A stretch of 64,000 nucleotides of DNA from Homalodisca vitripennis (GCF_021130785.1 NC_060207.1:100791001-100855000), one strand, 5' to 3'. Counted from the first letter of the stretch, positions 41,201 to 55,400 are shown. The notes: a model not told the origin generated them from the letters alone. Numbers and translations are program-made.

Positions 41201-44200
41201 CCTGGCTTCGCTTGGATCCAAGGAACCATAACAGCAATGCTAACTCCTCATTACTAACTTTGTTTTATTTCTTCTTTACTCTCTTCTTTTTGTTTAATTT
41301 TTGAATGCCCTTCTGTTTTATTTTCTCATTATTAACCTGTTTATTTCTAATTTTTCACTTATCTTGATTTTATTTTTGGACAAAGGTATGTCATATTTTT
41401 ACTATTTTTATTACTTTAATCTACTAATTTATCATTAATTTTTAATCATCACTCTGTTAATTTTATTTCTCACTTTATACCATGATTTTTTTAAATTATC
41501 ATCACAAACTCATTTTCTTCACCTCACTAGTTTTTTTTAACATATTTCATTATTTGTCATCTAAAATAAAATCATTTAAAATGTAACAATTAAGAGAAAT
41601 AAAATTAATGGAAAAGTTATAAATGTAAAAGAAATTGTTCAATGTTTTACTTTATAAATCTGTTACTAGCCACAATTAAAGCTAAATTCTAAATAAAAAT
41701 ACGTTGCCATTAGTTTAATTTTTATTTCTTTAAACATTTTGAAATTATTCAATTCAAAAAAATCCTTTTAGTATTATTTTATGGAGAGTTTCAATTCTTT
41801 ACACTTGAATATTTTGATGTTATATACTTACTAGAAAAATAGTTAAGGGAGTATTACTGTATCTTCAACATACTAATTTTAAAATTATTAAATGCTGAGC
41901 TTAGCTGCATTACGAATTCGGATTGTATCAGCCCGCAATATCCTGTATATTTTTTCAGAGTAATAATTGGAAACTATCTTTAACATGATTTATTGCAATG
42001 CTTTTGTCTTGTTTTTCTGTTTGGCATGCTGAGAGAGCACGTGTGATCACAGTTTTTGTTTGTTTTGTTTTTTGTGCACGGTTTAAATTTAATTTTGTTT
42101 TGCATTTTTCTGGTTGTTATTGTGGTGGGCCTAATATTACAATTGTGATAGTAAGACTATTGAACAATCATGATTTTAAAGTTGGAGATGGTTTTTGTAG
42201 TGTTACAGCAAGCGAGGCCAAACATTAATTTATTAAATACTTTAATAGAGAAAAGCAAAATGCAACAATGAAAGTGTTATTAGTTATAATTAGATAATTT
42301 TATGATTTGTAAAGTCATGATTGGTGAGTTAAAATTTTAAATGTGTATGATTTATTTTGTTGCTTCTCAATTTTGTTGTTGGCAAAGTGATATTTTACTA
42401 TAATTCTTGAACTGTATAGCCTAATCTGTAGACTTGCAGCTATAACATTAGTAATTTGTATGTTTTGAATTTTGATGTGTTTAGTTAAGTCTTATAAATT
42501 TGGTTTGTTCAAATAAGATTTTGTTCATTTGAATACAGAATTGTATTGATGTGACTAAATGTTTGTTTGCGACCTTTTATTGTGTCAGTAGGCTGGATAC
42601 TTCTTCAATTTAATAGAAAGCTGTTCTTTTTAAAGAAACAACTTATTCATGTAAAATTATGAGTTAAGGTAGTTTGTGTTTGGTCCAGGACGTAATAAAA
42701 GTACTTTGTGCTTTTTTAAAGTTTTGTTTTATTAATTATTTTGTTTGCTTTACTTTGTTCCAACTTGTAATCCTTATTCATAGAAGTTCCTATGTAATGC
42801 ATGCTAGGACAGCTCAGTTAGTAAATACTAAATTTTTAATTAAAGTGTCTTAAATGTCAATGTAATGTTATAATTTTTATTTATCACTTATGGAATACTA
42901 AATATGAAATTTAGTGAAATAGTAAAATATATTTATATTATAAATTCTTATAAAAAATAAGAAATGTTTTCAAATATATTGGTTTTTAAATTTTCTTGCT
43001 AAAAAAATCTGTAAAATTTTAACCTTAACCTAAAAATAGTGTTTAAAAATACACAATGCTTTTCTTAAAAAATAAAATGGTATGAAATTGATTAAGTGTT
43101 TAATAAAATTAGGAATTGTTAGTTATATAAATGTTTTGTTCTCTTTTACATTGTTGTGGTCCTTTTACAAATCAGTGGCTTTTAATTAGTAACATAATGT
43201 TATAAAGTGATGGTAATTGTTGTTTGTGTGCGTGCATGTGCAGCAAGCAATGGAGGAGAAGTACCGATTGTGTGATGATACACTATCGCAGCTACTGGCT
43301 TGGGTTGCGGAGGTGGAGGATCGTCTGGCGAGCCAGGATGTCGCACAAGAGGACATTGACCAGCTGCGCAACCAGATCAACATACTCAAGGTTTGTGTTA
43401 TGGACATCATGGGACACAACAGTGTCAGGGTTGTAGAAATATTTATTTTTAATATAACAATATATAACAGTGTGATCTGAATGTTATCAGAAAATAACTT
43501 GAGATGTTTGTAACTGTGAATTGGATTATATGAAATAAATTAATAGATAGATTATTGTCAGTACTATAGTTAATTATAAGTGGTTAATATTAATAGAGTA
43601 TTAAAAGAAATAGTAGGACAACTCAGAAAATAAATTTCAATTACAAAAGCACAATTTGAAATGTAAATTATTATATTTTGGATTGAACTCAAAATTCAAT
43701 ATTGTTATTTATTATAAAAATATATTCTTTTTAGATTAAACTTGCACTGAAAACACTTTAATATAAAATCAATAAACAACTTAGATATAAAGATCCTGCG
43801 ATCATATAATAATTAAATGCCAAGGTGTTATTTTCTGTATTCTTATTTACACTAAATTTCGAAGTATATTTTCTCTAACTAAAAACTTCAAATTTCTTTC
43901 AATAATAGGGTTTATTGATCTGCTATACCTTTCTTATTACTCTTAGTAACTCTTTTTTTATGATAAGATTTTCCCCTTCAAATATTAATTATAATATTAA
44001 CATCCAGAGAAGAACACAATATTTCCTACTATTTAACAAACTAATTTCTGAATTATTCGGACAGGACACTGCGAATGGTTAGTGAAATATCTATGACTAA
44101 TGTTTGTCTCCTATGTTATCAATTTACAGTGCTTTATAGTCTGAACTGTGTTGATTCTCAGGTATTTAAAAAAAAATCAAATAATAGGTCCTCTGAAAAA

Positions 44201-47200
44201 TGAGGTCCGATTTCTTATAAAAAATAAATAACAGATTTTTCATAAAATACTTATTTTATTTCATTCCTGTTATCTTTTTTATTTTTCAACATAGCTTCCA
44301 TTTGTGTTTAAACATTTGTCATAACGTTCGATGAGCTTTTGAATGCCGGTGGCGCAACCCTACTCAAAAGCACAACCCATTTTTTTCATTTTTCCTCAGT
44401 AAGCAGACTGGGAACCCAATGTGAGCAAAATCTATGAAATTTCAAATGTTCAGAGACAATTTTGTACAATGTATGAAAAATCAATACCAATGATGAAGTA
44501 GTAAATCGCCGATCCTCACAATTCTATTCATCAATTACATTGACCAAATTTTCCCTTATTACTGATGGTCTACCAGATCGCAGTTCATCATAGACATTTT
44601 CCCATACATTTTTGAAAGCTGTCACTCATCGCATTAGGGCTGTACACTTCTATTTATCAACTACATTGACCAAATCTTCCATGATTACTGACAGCCAACC
44701 AGATTGTGGTTCATCATAGACATTTTCCTGTCTGTTTTTGACATTTTCACCCACTTCCGCACTTTGTTGTCATTAATCGCATTAGGGCTGTACACTTCAC
44801 TTATCTGTCCATAAATATCTGCTGCTGGAATGTTCCTTGCTGTAAAAAACCTGATAACTGATCGTATTTCACACTCGTCATGGTTGATCAATTGTTTTGA
44901 ATATCTTAAATTCGCACAGTAAACAGTACTCTACAATGATTTCAGTACAAATGGTGTCATTTTGTTCGCAAGGCATGTTAGGAGTCCGCGCACATGCGCA
45001 TTGTACTGCCACTCAAATAGTTACCGTGAAACAGACCTTACTTTCAGGTAACCCTCGTAGATATACCACTTGTCACTGATTGGAATCTTAGCTATGTCAG
45101 AGTAAAAATGCCAACCTTTGGAGTGAATTTATATACAGTTATCAGTTTGTGTGTATCTCTTAAAACCCTTTACAGACCATAAAAAATGCGGCATGAAAAA
45201 AAAAGTTTTTATTCTTGTAAAAACATATTGCAGTTATGTAATTAAACTATTTATTTGTATTTAAAATAATTAGTACACCTAGTTTATTATATATGGCATG
45301 GGACAAATGTGTCCCTCCGGACGGTAACGGAACTTGACAAAGATGCTGCAATGGCATATATTTGTCCCAAGCGGACTGTAGTCAAACCTAGTAAATTGAG
45401 TAGTTCACTATATTTCTGTAATTTTACAAGTCTTTGTAGGTTTATTTAGGTGATTGAAGTAAATATTATTTAATAAAAAGTTGTTTTATTTACAAAATTA
45501 TGAAATTACAAAACTTACTCATCAATATACATGTTTGAAAACGTGTCAGTTTATTATAAAAAATAACAATAGAACATTGTTCTTATGTTGATTAGTGAAA
45601 CTTTTCAAAGCAGATTCTTTCATTGGTAAAGCATAAATGAACCTGACATATTACAAATATACAGTTTGTTCGGTTTTCTACTTTATTCTTGGCACATTCA
45701 ACACATCGAGGTCTGATATTTGTCTTTTTCATTATATGTTCTGGCTTCAATGAGGGTCTAATTTTAGATTTCCTTGACAATGGAGTATTGGGAAGTGAAC
45801 GCATTCTATTTGTGTTGTCACCAATTAGACCTCGTGCTATCATTTGTCGGTACTCAAGAGATGTAACAGCTTTTGAGCTCTCAAATTTCATTTTGTTTTA
45901 TGTAAAATAAACGTTGACTAACAGAATCCATCTCACAAACTTCAATTCAATACCCTAACTAACTAGTAAAAAGAATAAAATGGCATAACCTCAAAATCTA
46001 ATTTGCCAAACTGAAGGAAACTGTAGTCAGCTGTTCTCAATAAGGCTAGCCAACCTAATTCCCTCGCAGTCCATAGGGACATATGTGTCCCAACGAAAAA
46101 AAGTGTAATTATGAGCAAATAAAAAATAATATTATCAGATTTTCTTCCTAAATATATTGGTCATGTTGTATTATGATAATACATCAAGCAATTCATCAAA
46201 ATTTGCATTAAGAATGTTTGTGCAAAAATAATAAAACTAAGAAACACATTTATAATTATATTGCATAATTAGATATTTTTAATCAAACAAAGGAGACTTT
46301 GCTTTACAGTGGGAATATTTTTTTAAATGCATTTCTAAGCTTTTTGAATCGATAATAATTAATATTTATGAATATTAACTTGACTGGCATATAGAAAAAA
46401 AATTATTTATTCTGGGGACACATGTGTCCCTTGGTCCTTAAAGGGTTAAATCATTTATTGCTTACTGATATTGTAATCCACTGCAAATCAAAGGAATTGA
46501 TATACTGATCACTTTTACCTCCCTCCTATCTAATCCAAAAGTAAAGTTTTTATTTTTTGTAATGGAACTTTGTGTAGCTGGTGAAGGAGGAGCTGGAGTC
46601 GCAGGTACGGCCGGTGGCCAACTGTTTGGACCAAGTCCGTGTGGTGGTGACGACCGGTGGTGAGTACCTGTCACGTGATGAGGTGCTCAGTCTGGAGAAG
46701 AATGGGAAGGCACTGCGCTTACGCTATGATCGAGCCAATGACCGCACCGACAAGCTGATGCGTCGACTCACCGCTGCCAAAGACGAGCTCAATAAGTTCA
46801 AGTTAGTAAATTGAAAATTGTCTCCGATATTTATAAAGTTTTTGAACTCTTCCATCTTGAGTGTTAAAAAAAAATTTTCGTGTTGAATTTTCTGTTACGC
46901 ATAATTTATTTACTTCTACGTACCAAGAGGTTAGAGTTAAGTTCTTAAGTTTTGCCTGTACTTAACCCTTTGAGTGCCACAGCGTCGCTAATTTTGACGG
47001 TACAAAAAGTGCATAAAGTGCCAGCGTCGCCAATTTTGACAGTTTCGTATTTCGATAATATTTTATATAGTACAAGATTATTTTGGCCAAATAATCAGAC
47101 GGCTGTATTCAATAGGTTCCAAACTATCAATAAATACGAGTTTTATGTTGTTTCTCTACTATTTTATCTGTGAAACTTATGTTGTTTGGGTACTTATCAA

Positions 47201-50200
47201 GAAGCTACTATTTTTAGACGAGTTTTCCTTATCGGGGACAAAATAAATTACAGTATTAAAAACAACTGACTTTATTTAACCTATTTTGGAATTTACAAGT
47301 TATTACGACAATCAATTAAATCAAAAACTGTAAGAACAACGTTTCATTATTCGAAAATGTTAGGCCATTTGTGTGTCTATTTGGAGAGGATTTGGAGATA
47401 GGAAGTATGACTCATTGAGTATTTTTCGATTCATTATGGAAGAAGGAACTATAATGAAGTTTATTTTGATCTCTGATAAGGAAAACTCGTCCAAAAATAG
47501 TGGGCTGTGATAAGTACATGTAAGATGATTTTGTCTTCCAGTCACGCGACGTAGCAGACGAGTGCCGAGTGCCGTGTTGCGTAACGGCCTTTCTTGTTGT
47601 TTATGTGCCGATAACCAAGCATTTGAGTAAATACAAAATAAAATAGTAACATACAGTATTTTACTGTATTTCTTTACAAAAGTAATGTATGATTTGGGTT
47701 GTGTTCAAGCGAAAAAGTGAATTTTCAGTGTAAATATTATTAGGGTTATTATTTAGTAAATGTTATTCTTAAACTTTTATGTAAATATGTTAGCAAGTAT
47801 TTGTTTCTAAATTTACTAATTATATTTGTTTGTGTTGTATTAATGTTTTATTAGATTTATTGGGAAAACTACATCATTACTAAGTAATTTTTAAACTCTG
47901 ACAAATGAAGTACAGTTTATAAAATGTTGGTACCGGGCAGCATTTTGTTAATACATATAATGCCATGTTTTTAAAATTCTAGAATAAGATATTACACATG
48001 GGTTTTATTTAGAATCATATGGCCTTTATCATGGTATAAAGAAAAAAAATCTTAAAAATAAAGTATACACACAAATTAGGTCAAAGCTTAACTTTTTATA
48101 CAAAAGTAAAAATCTTTTTTTATAAATACTGAAATTTTTATATTTTTATAGATCAAATTTTATTTGTAACGATATGTATCATATTCTGCATTTAATAAGA
48201 AAAAAAAACAACAACAACAAAATGATGGAAATCTGTTTGGTAGTTATTTTACAACAGCTTTTTTCCCAAAAGCTTACAAATATGCGAAAAACAGCGTGGC
48301 ACTTTATGCATATGCCTTCGGAAAATACCCGTGGCACTCAAAGGGTTAATAAAAATGGTACATACTATTGGGCTACTACCCTGTAATTATTGTACAGTAA
48401 TAATGCACAAATTACATGCGTGTGTTTGTGTGCATGAATGGGCGTGCATGCTCACACACATTTTATGATCAAAACAAATCAAACTTATGCACTTCTTAAA
48501 AATAGAAAGAAACTAAAATTAAGCAAAATATAGGTATATTATATTTTCCTTTTTCCAACATACAGATATGTCCAAACACAACTTTATTTTTTTTAGTGCC
48601 ACTTATTTGACATATAAGTGAGTTTTCAAAACATCAAAGAAACTGAAAAATATAAATATAGAAATGGCCTTAATGAATTGCCTCCATAGCATAACTCATA
48701 TAAAAAAACCATTGACAAAAACTTGCCACCTTGGTATTTAAAGGCTAAAATTATATTATATCCAAATTGTAGAGCAAAAATGAAACAGGGAATTTCATTG
48801 CTTGTTATGCTTGAACATTGTTGGTTTATTAATTTTTAATCTCTTTTGGTTATTTTGATGTAAAGATATTACAAATTTTATTCAAATAAATGTTTGCCGT
48901 GTGGACAGAAAAATCTAAATCTAAATTGTTTATATTAATGTGATAATATTTATGATTTTACTTCACATTACGTAATGTAAGGTAATGACAAAAGCTTCTT
49001 CTAATCTACTGCTTTTGTAGTACTTTAGGTTTTGAATATGATTATGTATAATCATGGAGATGAAGTTCTTAATAGCTGGATTATATAAAATATTTTATTA
49101 AAAATATTCCTGAACATAAAATATCTTGTGAATTAATTATTGTGATTCTGTGTGAGTTCAACTTGTAAAGTAACATGTATGTTAAAAAATACTTCATTTG
49201 ATATTAACTTGTAATTTATGTTATATTGTTACTTGTAAGAATATCTTACATTATTCATAGTTATAAACAGTTATAATGGAATAAATAACAATAAATTTGT
49301 TATTAGATGATAAAAGTTTGTATTTAAATTGGAAAATTTGTACTTGTATCATTAGTTTTGATACGTTGAATTTAATTGGTTTGTTTGGTGGTTAATATTG
49401 GCTCCTGATTGTGATGTAGGTCTGAGCTAACCACCTTCACGGCATGGCTGGACAAGGCTCGCCACTCTCTGGAGGACAGAGAACGCTCGTTTACTCAGCT
49501 CAACAAGATGGATGTGTCCAGCGAGTCTACAAGGGAGTTTGTGTCAGATGTCATTGCGCACCAGGCTGACCTACGTTTCATCACCATGGCGGCACAGAAG
49601 TTTTTTGATGAATCCAAGGTACAATTAGTTACCTATACCTTCATAAAAATTATGTAAATATTTATTTGTGGAGTCGCCTGATGAGAAAACCTTCGGTTTC
49701 GAAAGGCCTCGCCCAAAAAATAAATACATTGGAAATTTTATGTATTCTTTACATTTAGTAATATTTACAGTTATAGTTCCTCATTATATGCAAAATTGAC
49801 AGACCATAAGTCAAAGCTTAGTCTCAATCCAGCCCACTCTAGTTATATTGTAATTCTTTAATCAGTGAAGATATACTTCTGGTACATTCTAAAGGGTCAA
49901 GGTCCATTATGTGTACCCAAATCTTAAATTTGTATATATGCCTATTTAATCTTTAAACAATTTTATACAGTATTGGTTCAGATCAATCGTAACAACTTTA
50001 TCATTGTTCTCTGCTTTTTGCTGCAATCATACAACTACTTTTGGAACTGCTAATATAATATCTATTAACAGTGTCGTCTTCATTCATTAAATGTTATAAA
50101 TGTTTTTGTGTCCAGGGATGCTATCTTTGAGTAATATATTTACATTTCATCAATCTATAGATAGTGATTTGGACGTTTTTATTGCAATTTCTTTCTTGTG

Positions 50201-51406
50201 TTACTATTTTATAGAATTATTTGAACTACCTGTAATTCTGCAACTACTGTGTTACTGACATCATATTGCTATGTTGTTTTCACAGTTTTGTCTTCAGTTA
50301 TGTTCCTTAAATTAGATTCAAGTTACCTTATAAGATTAATAATTTTTCAATTGCCACCATACTATAGAGAATTTAGTTAGTTATATGTAACAGTTTTGTT
50401 CTAAATAAGTTATTACAATAGTAAGAACACCGAATCGATTCAACCTGTTGGAGCTAATAGTGTATCATGAATTCAACCAGGCTCTCCTGGTTAATGACTA
50501 CTAACTATCAGTTTTACAGTGTTATTAATGAAATTATCCTAATAAAATGTCTTATTGCTTTCAAGATAATGGACATACAACTAATCAACCAGACTTGGAA
50601 TAAAATTTATATGTGATAGCTTTCTCTCAGGTATATGTAATTAGATCTTCTCTAGAATTTTATTCTGTTGTGTGATATGCACTATCTAATGAGATATTTT
50701 GCATTCATCACCACGAATGGCTGGAGGTGTTAGTTTTAGACCTTTCAGAAACTAGAATTACTTTCTAATGTTATTAAATTAGTCTTAAAGACTGTTTTTC
50801 TTAGTTAATATTGTACTTTTAGATCGTTATTTGTCTATAGAAAACAAAATTAAGATTGGGGGTATTAAAAGAATTTGACCTTCTAGGATAAATGTGTAAA
50901 TGAATACCTTTAAAAACAATGAACAATTAGAAATCTAAAATTAACATGTATGTGCAAAATACAGTTTTGCTGTTAAAACTTTGTTAATTGTATAACAATT
51001 TGTACTGTGGATTGCAGGAATACCTGACATGCCTGAACGAGTTCCGTACCTCACTGCCAGCACGGCTACCACACGTCGAGCCTGTGTCTCCACAGGACTC
51101 TGCTGTACGGAACACAGTGCAGGTGATAACACAGCAGTACCGAGATCTGCTCGGTCGAGCCAATGCGCTCAGCGACCGGTTGAGTGGTGTGGGAGGGCGC
51201 CAGCGTGAGTACCGTGACGCTCTGGACAAGGCAAGAGCCTGGCTGCGTGACGCCGAGCCCCGGGCCAACAAGGTATATCTCTAGTCATTGGGAGCCATAT
51301 TCTTTTACTTTGTAATACTTACATGGAAGTACTGTAGCAACAGACTATTTCAATGGAAACATGTGAATATTATTGTGTAGCCGTGATAATACATGGTACA
51401 CAAGAA

Positions 51407-51450
<44 letters not shown>

Positions 51451-52369
51451 ACCTATCTTATTAGCAATATAGTTAAGTATTATTATGGCATAACTATGAA
51501 AAAACGTACGTGACTAAGATTATAACTTTATAATAAAAGCTGAAAAATAGGTTGCCATATCACTCCTGTGACATAAAATAGGTCTTAGAATAAAATGCTT
51601 ACTGTTTTTCCTCTGCTAGCGATATCTTCGTACGTTTACTAAAAGTCAATTAATGTAGTAATTTTTTATATTCTTTAATATACATTTTTTTGCACATAAT
51701 CCTTTAAAATCAGTGACAGGTCTAAACGCAATCATTTTGTTATGTTCTTTCCAAATGTTTTAAAATATTTTGAAGAGTTATATTTATTTAATTTTATAAC
51801 TGTCCCAAACCTTGTGTCTGCAATAACTTCTCTCCTCCACCTCCACAATAGTATACTTGAGACTGACTGTCGCAGGTGCTGTCGGAGCCAGTGGCTGCAG
51901 ACCCTCAGACGCTGGAGGACCAGCTAAGCAGAGCCAAGACTCTCAACAACGAGTTTGTCGCTCAGGGTAGGCTCATTGACAATGCCAAACAGGTGAGTGC
52001 TCTCAGTCAGACTATGTTAAGTAAGTGACATAAGTAAGCAATGAAATTATCATAATATTAATGAAAAATACTACTTTCAAAGGAATTAAAGGTAAACATA
52101 AAGAAGTTTTGTTGATATTAGAGTTATTTGTAGTGCAAAAATTGTTTTGTTCTAATAAATTATTTTTTAATTTCTCAAAGAATAATTTATTTTTAACTGC
52201 AGATAATTATTTGCCACCGGTACTTAATATTTTACATATTGTTCAATTTATAGTTTAATTTGTATTTATTTTATCTTATCTCTTTACTTAAATTGTACAA
52301 TTCTACCAATCAAGTAATAACCAATACAAATGTATAATGCTTTGATCGTAGAATTGTTTAAGAAAACCG

Positions 52370-52400
<31 letters not shown>

Positions 52401-55400
52401 CCAAGAACACTGCTAGGGTGCTGTATGACTGGCAGTGGCAGTGCAACTCTCCCGTACAATGTGCCCAATAGTTTTCAACTAAAAGTACTGATAAAAGGAT
52501 GGAATAAGAGGGAAACCTTAAATGCTGAATTTTGTGGCACTAAAATTACATTTTTATCTGTGAAACATAAAATTGATGTCATCAGGAAAACTTTATATGT
52601 GGGAGATGTTATAATGGGGGTTCAAACATACTTATTACAGTATTAAAACTGTGTGTTTAGTGTTTATTCTAAATTAAAGTGTATTTATATTATATTCATA
52701 TACTAATTGACATTCAGTTCTCTGTTTTAATTATTAAATTAATAAAATTCCTAAGGCACAGTCAGAAAAATATCAATCTAAAGTGAGGCATTTTGATTTC
52801 CTAAATATCCTAAAAATGGAGTTAAATATTACAATCAACCAGGTTACTTGAAAGCTCTTATTGCTCTGATTGGGAGGCAATTTAGTTTAACCGTACAACT
52901 TACCCCTTTGTAATATAATGAGGTCTTAACCTAAATTAGTTGATAAACAAATAATGACTATAAACTGTTTCTGTGTCATCACACGGATCTTCTCTACCCT
53001 CTGCAACTGCTGAATGTTGTCTCATGTCATATTGTAGCAATATTTCTTTTTGGTTTCTTTCACCGGTTTCACTCTCTACTTGTAGGCCGTGGAGTCACTG
53101 GTACGCTCAGTGGAGGGCCAGGTATCACCCGGAGAGTTGGCTTCACTACAGGAACCTGTAAGAGAATTGGAGGCCAAGTACCGACAGCTCAGTGACAGCC
53201 TTGCAGAGAAGTGCCAGTTGCTGGAGACAGCTCTGGTGCAGAGTCAGGGAGTCCAGGACGCCTTGGACGGCCTCCTTGCTTGGCTGAACTCTGCGGAGAA
53301 TACACTCAAGTAAGTAATTGGCGAAGTACCGACAGCTCAGTGACAATTTGGCAGAGAAGTGTAAGTTTCTGGAGACAGCACTGGTGCAGAATCAAGGAGT
53401 CCAGAACGCTTTGGATGGCCTGCTTGATTGGCTCAACTCTGCGGAGAATACACTCAAGTAAGTAATTGGTGAAGTACCAACAGCTCAGTGACAATTTGGA
53501 AGAGAAGTGTAAGTTTCTGGAGACAGCACTGATGCAGAGTCAGGGAGTCCAGGACGCTTGGGGTGGCCTGCTTGCTTGGGTCAACTCTGCGGAGAATACA
53601 CTCAAGTAAGTAATAGGCCAAGTATTGACAGCTCAGTGAAAGCCTGGCAGAGAAGTGCCAGTTGCTGGAGACAGCTCTGGTGCAGAGTCAGGGAGTCCAG
53701 GACGCCTTGGACGGCCTGGTTGCTTGGCTGAACTCTGCGGAGAATACACTCAAGTAAGTAATTGGCGAAGTACCGACAGCTCAGTGACAATTTGGAAGAG
53801 AAGTGTAAGTTTCTGGAGACAGCACTGGTGCAGAATCAAGGAGTCCAGGACGCTTTGGATGGCCTGCTTGCTTGGCTCAACTCTGCAGAGAATACACTCA
53901 AGTAAGTAATTGGTGAAGTACCAACAGCTCAGTGACAATTTGGAAGAGAAGTGTAAGTTTCTGGAGACAGCACTGATGCAGAGTCAGGGAGTCCAGGACG
54001 CTTGGGGCGGCCTGCTTGCTTGGGTCAACTCTGCGGAGAATACACTCAAGTAAGTAATAGGCCAAGTATTGACAGCTCAGTGAAAGCCTGGCAGAGAAGT
54101 GCCAGTTGCTGGAGACAGCTCTGGTGCAGAGTCAGGGAGTCCAGGGCGCCTTGGACGGCCTGGTTGCTTGGCTGAACTCTGCGGAGAATACACTCAAGTA
54201 AGTAATTGGCGAAGTACCGACAGCTCAGTGACAATTTGGAAGAGAAGTGTAAGTTTCTTGAGACAGCACTGATGCAGAGTCAGGTAGTCCAAGACGCCTT
54301 GGACGGCCTGTTTGCTTGGCTCAACTCTGTGGAGAATAGTGAGAAATGATCAAATGTTTTGTAACTTCTAGCTTTATATTTTTCATATGTAAGCTTGATC
54401 ACTTTCCCCCTCCACTTTAAGGAGAAGGGAGAGAGGGTCATAGAGGAATAAGAGAGGTGGGGACTTTGTTTCCCTTTCCAAGTGGTTTTATTTTTAAAAG
54501 AACATACTTACTTACTGCCGGGGCGTAACAAATCTCAGTCGATTCTTTGCCTTGTCTATGAGCCTCTTCCACGCCACCCTGTCTTCCGCCAGATCCACAG
54601 ACCCTCCACACCGGGTCACATCTTCGACCACTTGATCGCACCATCTTATCTTTGGCCTACCCAAAGGGCGCCTTCCTGCCGGTACCGCCTGGTAGACCTC
54701 TTTTAACCTTGTGCCCTCCTGTCTCCGATGTACATGTCCTAGCCAGCTAATTCTCTTTGCCTTCACCAAAGCCACAATATCAGGATCTTGGTATACACTG
54801 CGTAATTCTCTATTTTTTCTTATTCACCACACCCCTTCATCACATATTGGTCCAAATATTTTTCGGAGAACTTTATTCTCAAAAACAATCAACCGCCCCT
54901 CATTTTTCTTCGTTAATGTCCATGTTTCACTTCCATACATTAGGACTGGTTGAATGATTGTTTTATAAATTCTTATTTTGGAGCATTGTGACAACAATCT
55001 TGACGTAAAGAGTTTTGTACACGCCCCAAGACACCTATTTGCATTAGCTAATTTGCTTTGTATCTCTATATCCTCCACGTTTTTGCTGTTTATTGTTACA
55101 CCCAAATATTTAAAACTTTCTACACAGCCAATCGAGTAGTTGTCAATGCTTAAGTTTGTTCTCACATTTCCAGCATGTCTTCCAAAATGAATAATTTTAG
55201 TTTTATCTTCATTTAGCTCTAAGCCTACTGTTTGACATTCTTTAATAAAACTTTTTGTTAGTGTGGAGAGGTCATCCAAACTTTCTGACAAGATCACTAC
55301 ATCATCCGCAAATGCCATTACGTTCAGGTCCACTCCTAATTTAACCCCTCTTTGTAGTCTTTTAACTTTTTGTAATGCCTCTTCCACAGCCAGGTTGAAG

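Larger units (their letters stand above)
36086..43243 (+). other. intron 18 (7.2 kb)
   Basis: The longest intron. Contains a TTAA element (37028-37818) and a mariner fossil (38720-38970). A short GC-richer island at 41146-41235 contains a 23-codon open stretch (TRSVQSVTVRLDQGLASLGS) ending in TAA, with no clear splice sites. The rest (36170-37020, 39000-41100, 41240-43240) is AT-rich with nothing recognised. Confidence 0.6.

Noticed and set aside
52425..52646. 73-codon ORF resembling a LINE C-terminal patch (LPYNVPNSF...LIKGW)
   Set aside because: Similarity is too short and vague to call a retroelement remnant.
53341..54339. Units 2-8 of the 148-bp array as real exons
   Set aside because: Would-be introns between units are about 31 nt, too short, acceptors lack pyrimidine tracts, and exon 24 joins exon 25 in phase without them. 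Kept as a finding for RNA testing.
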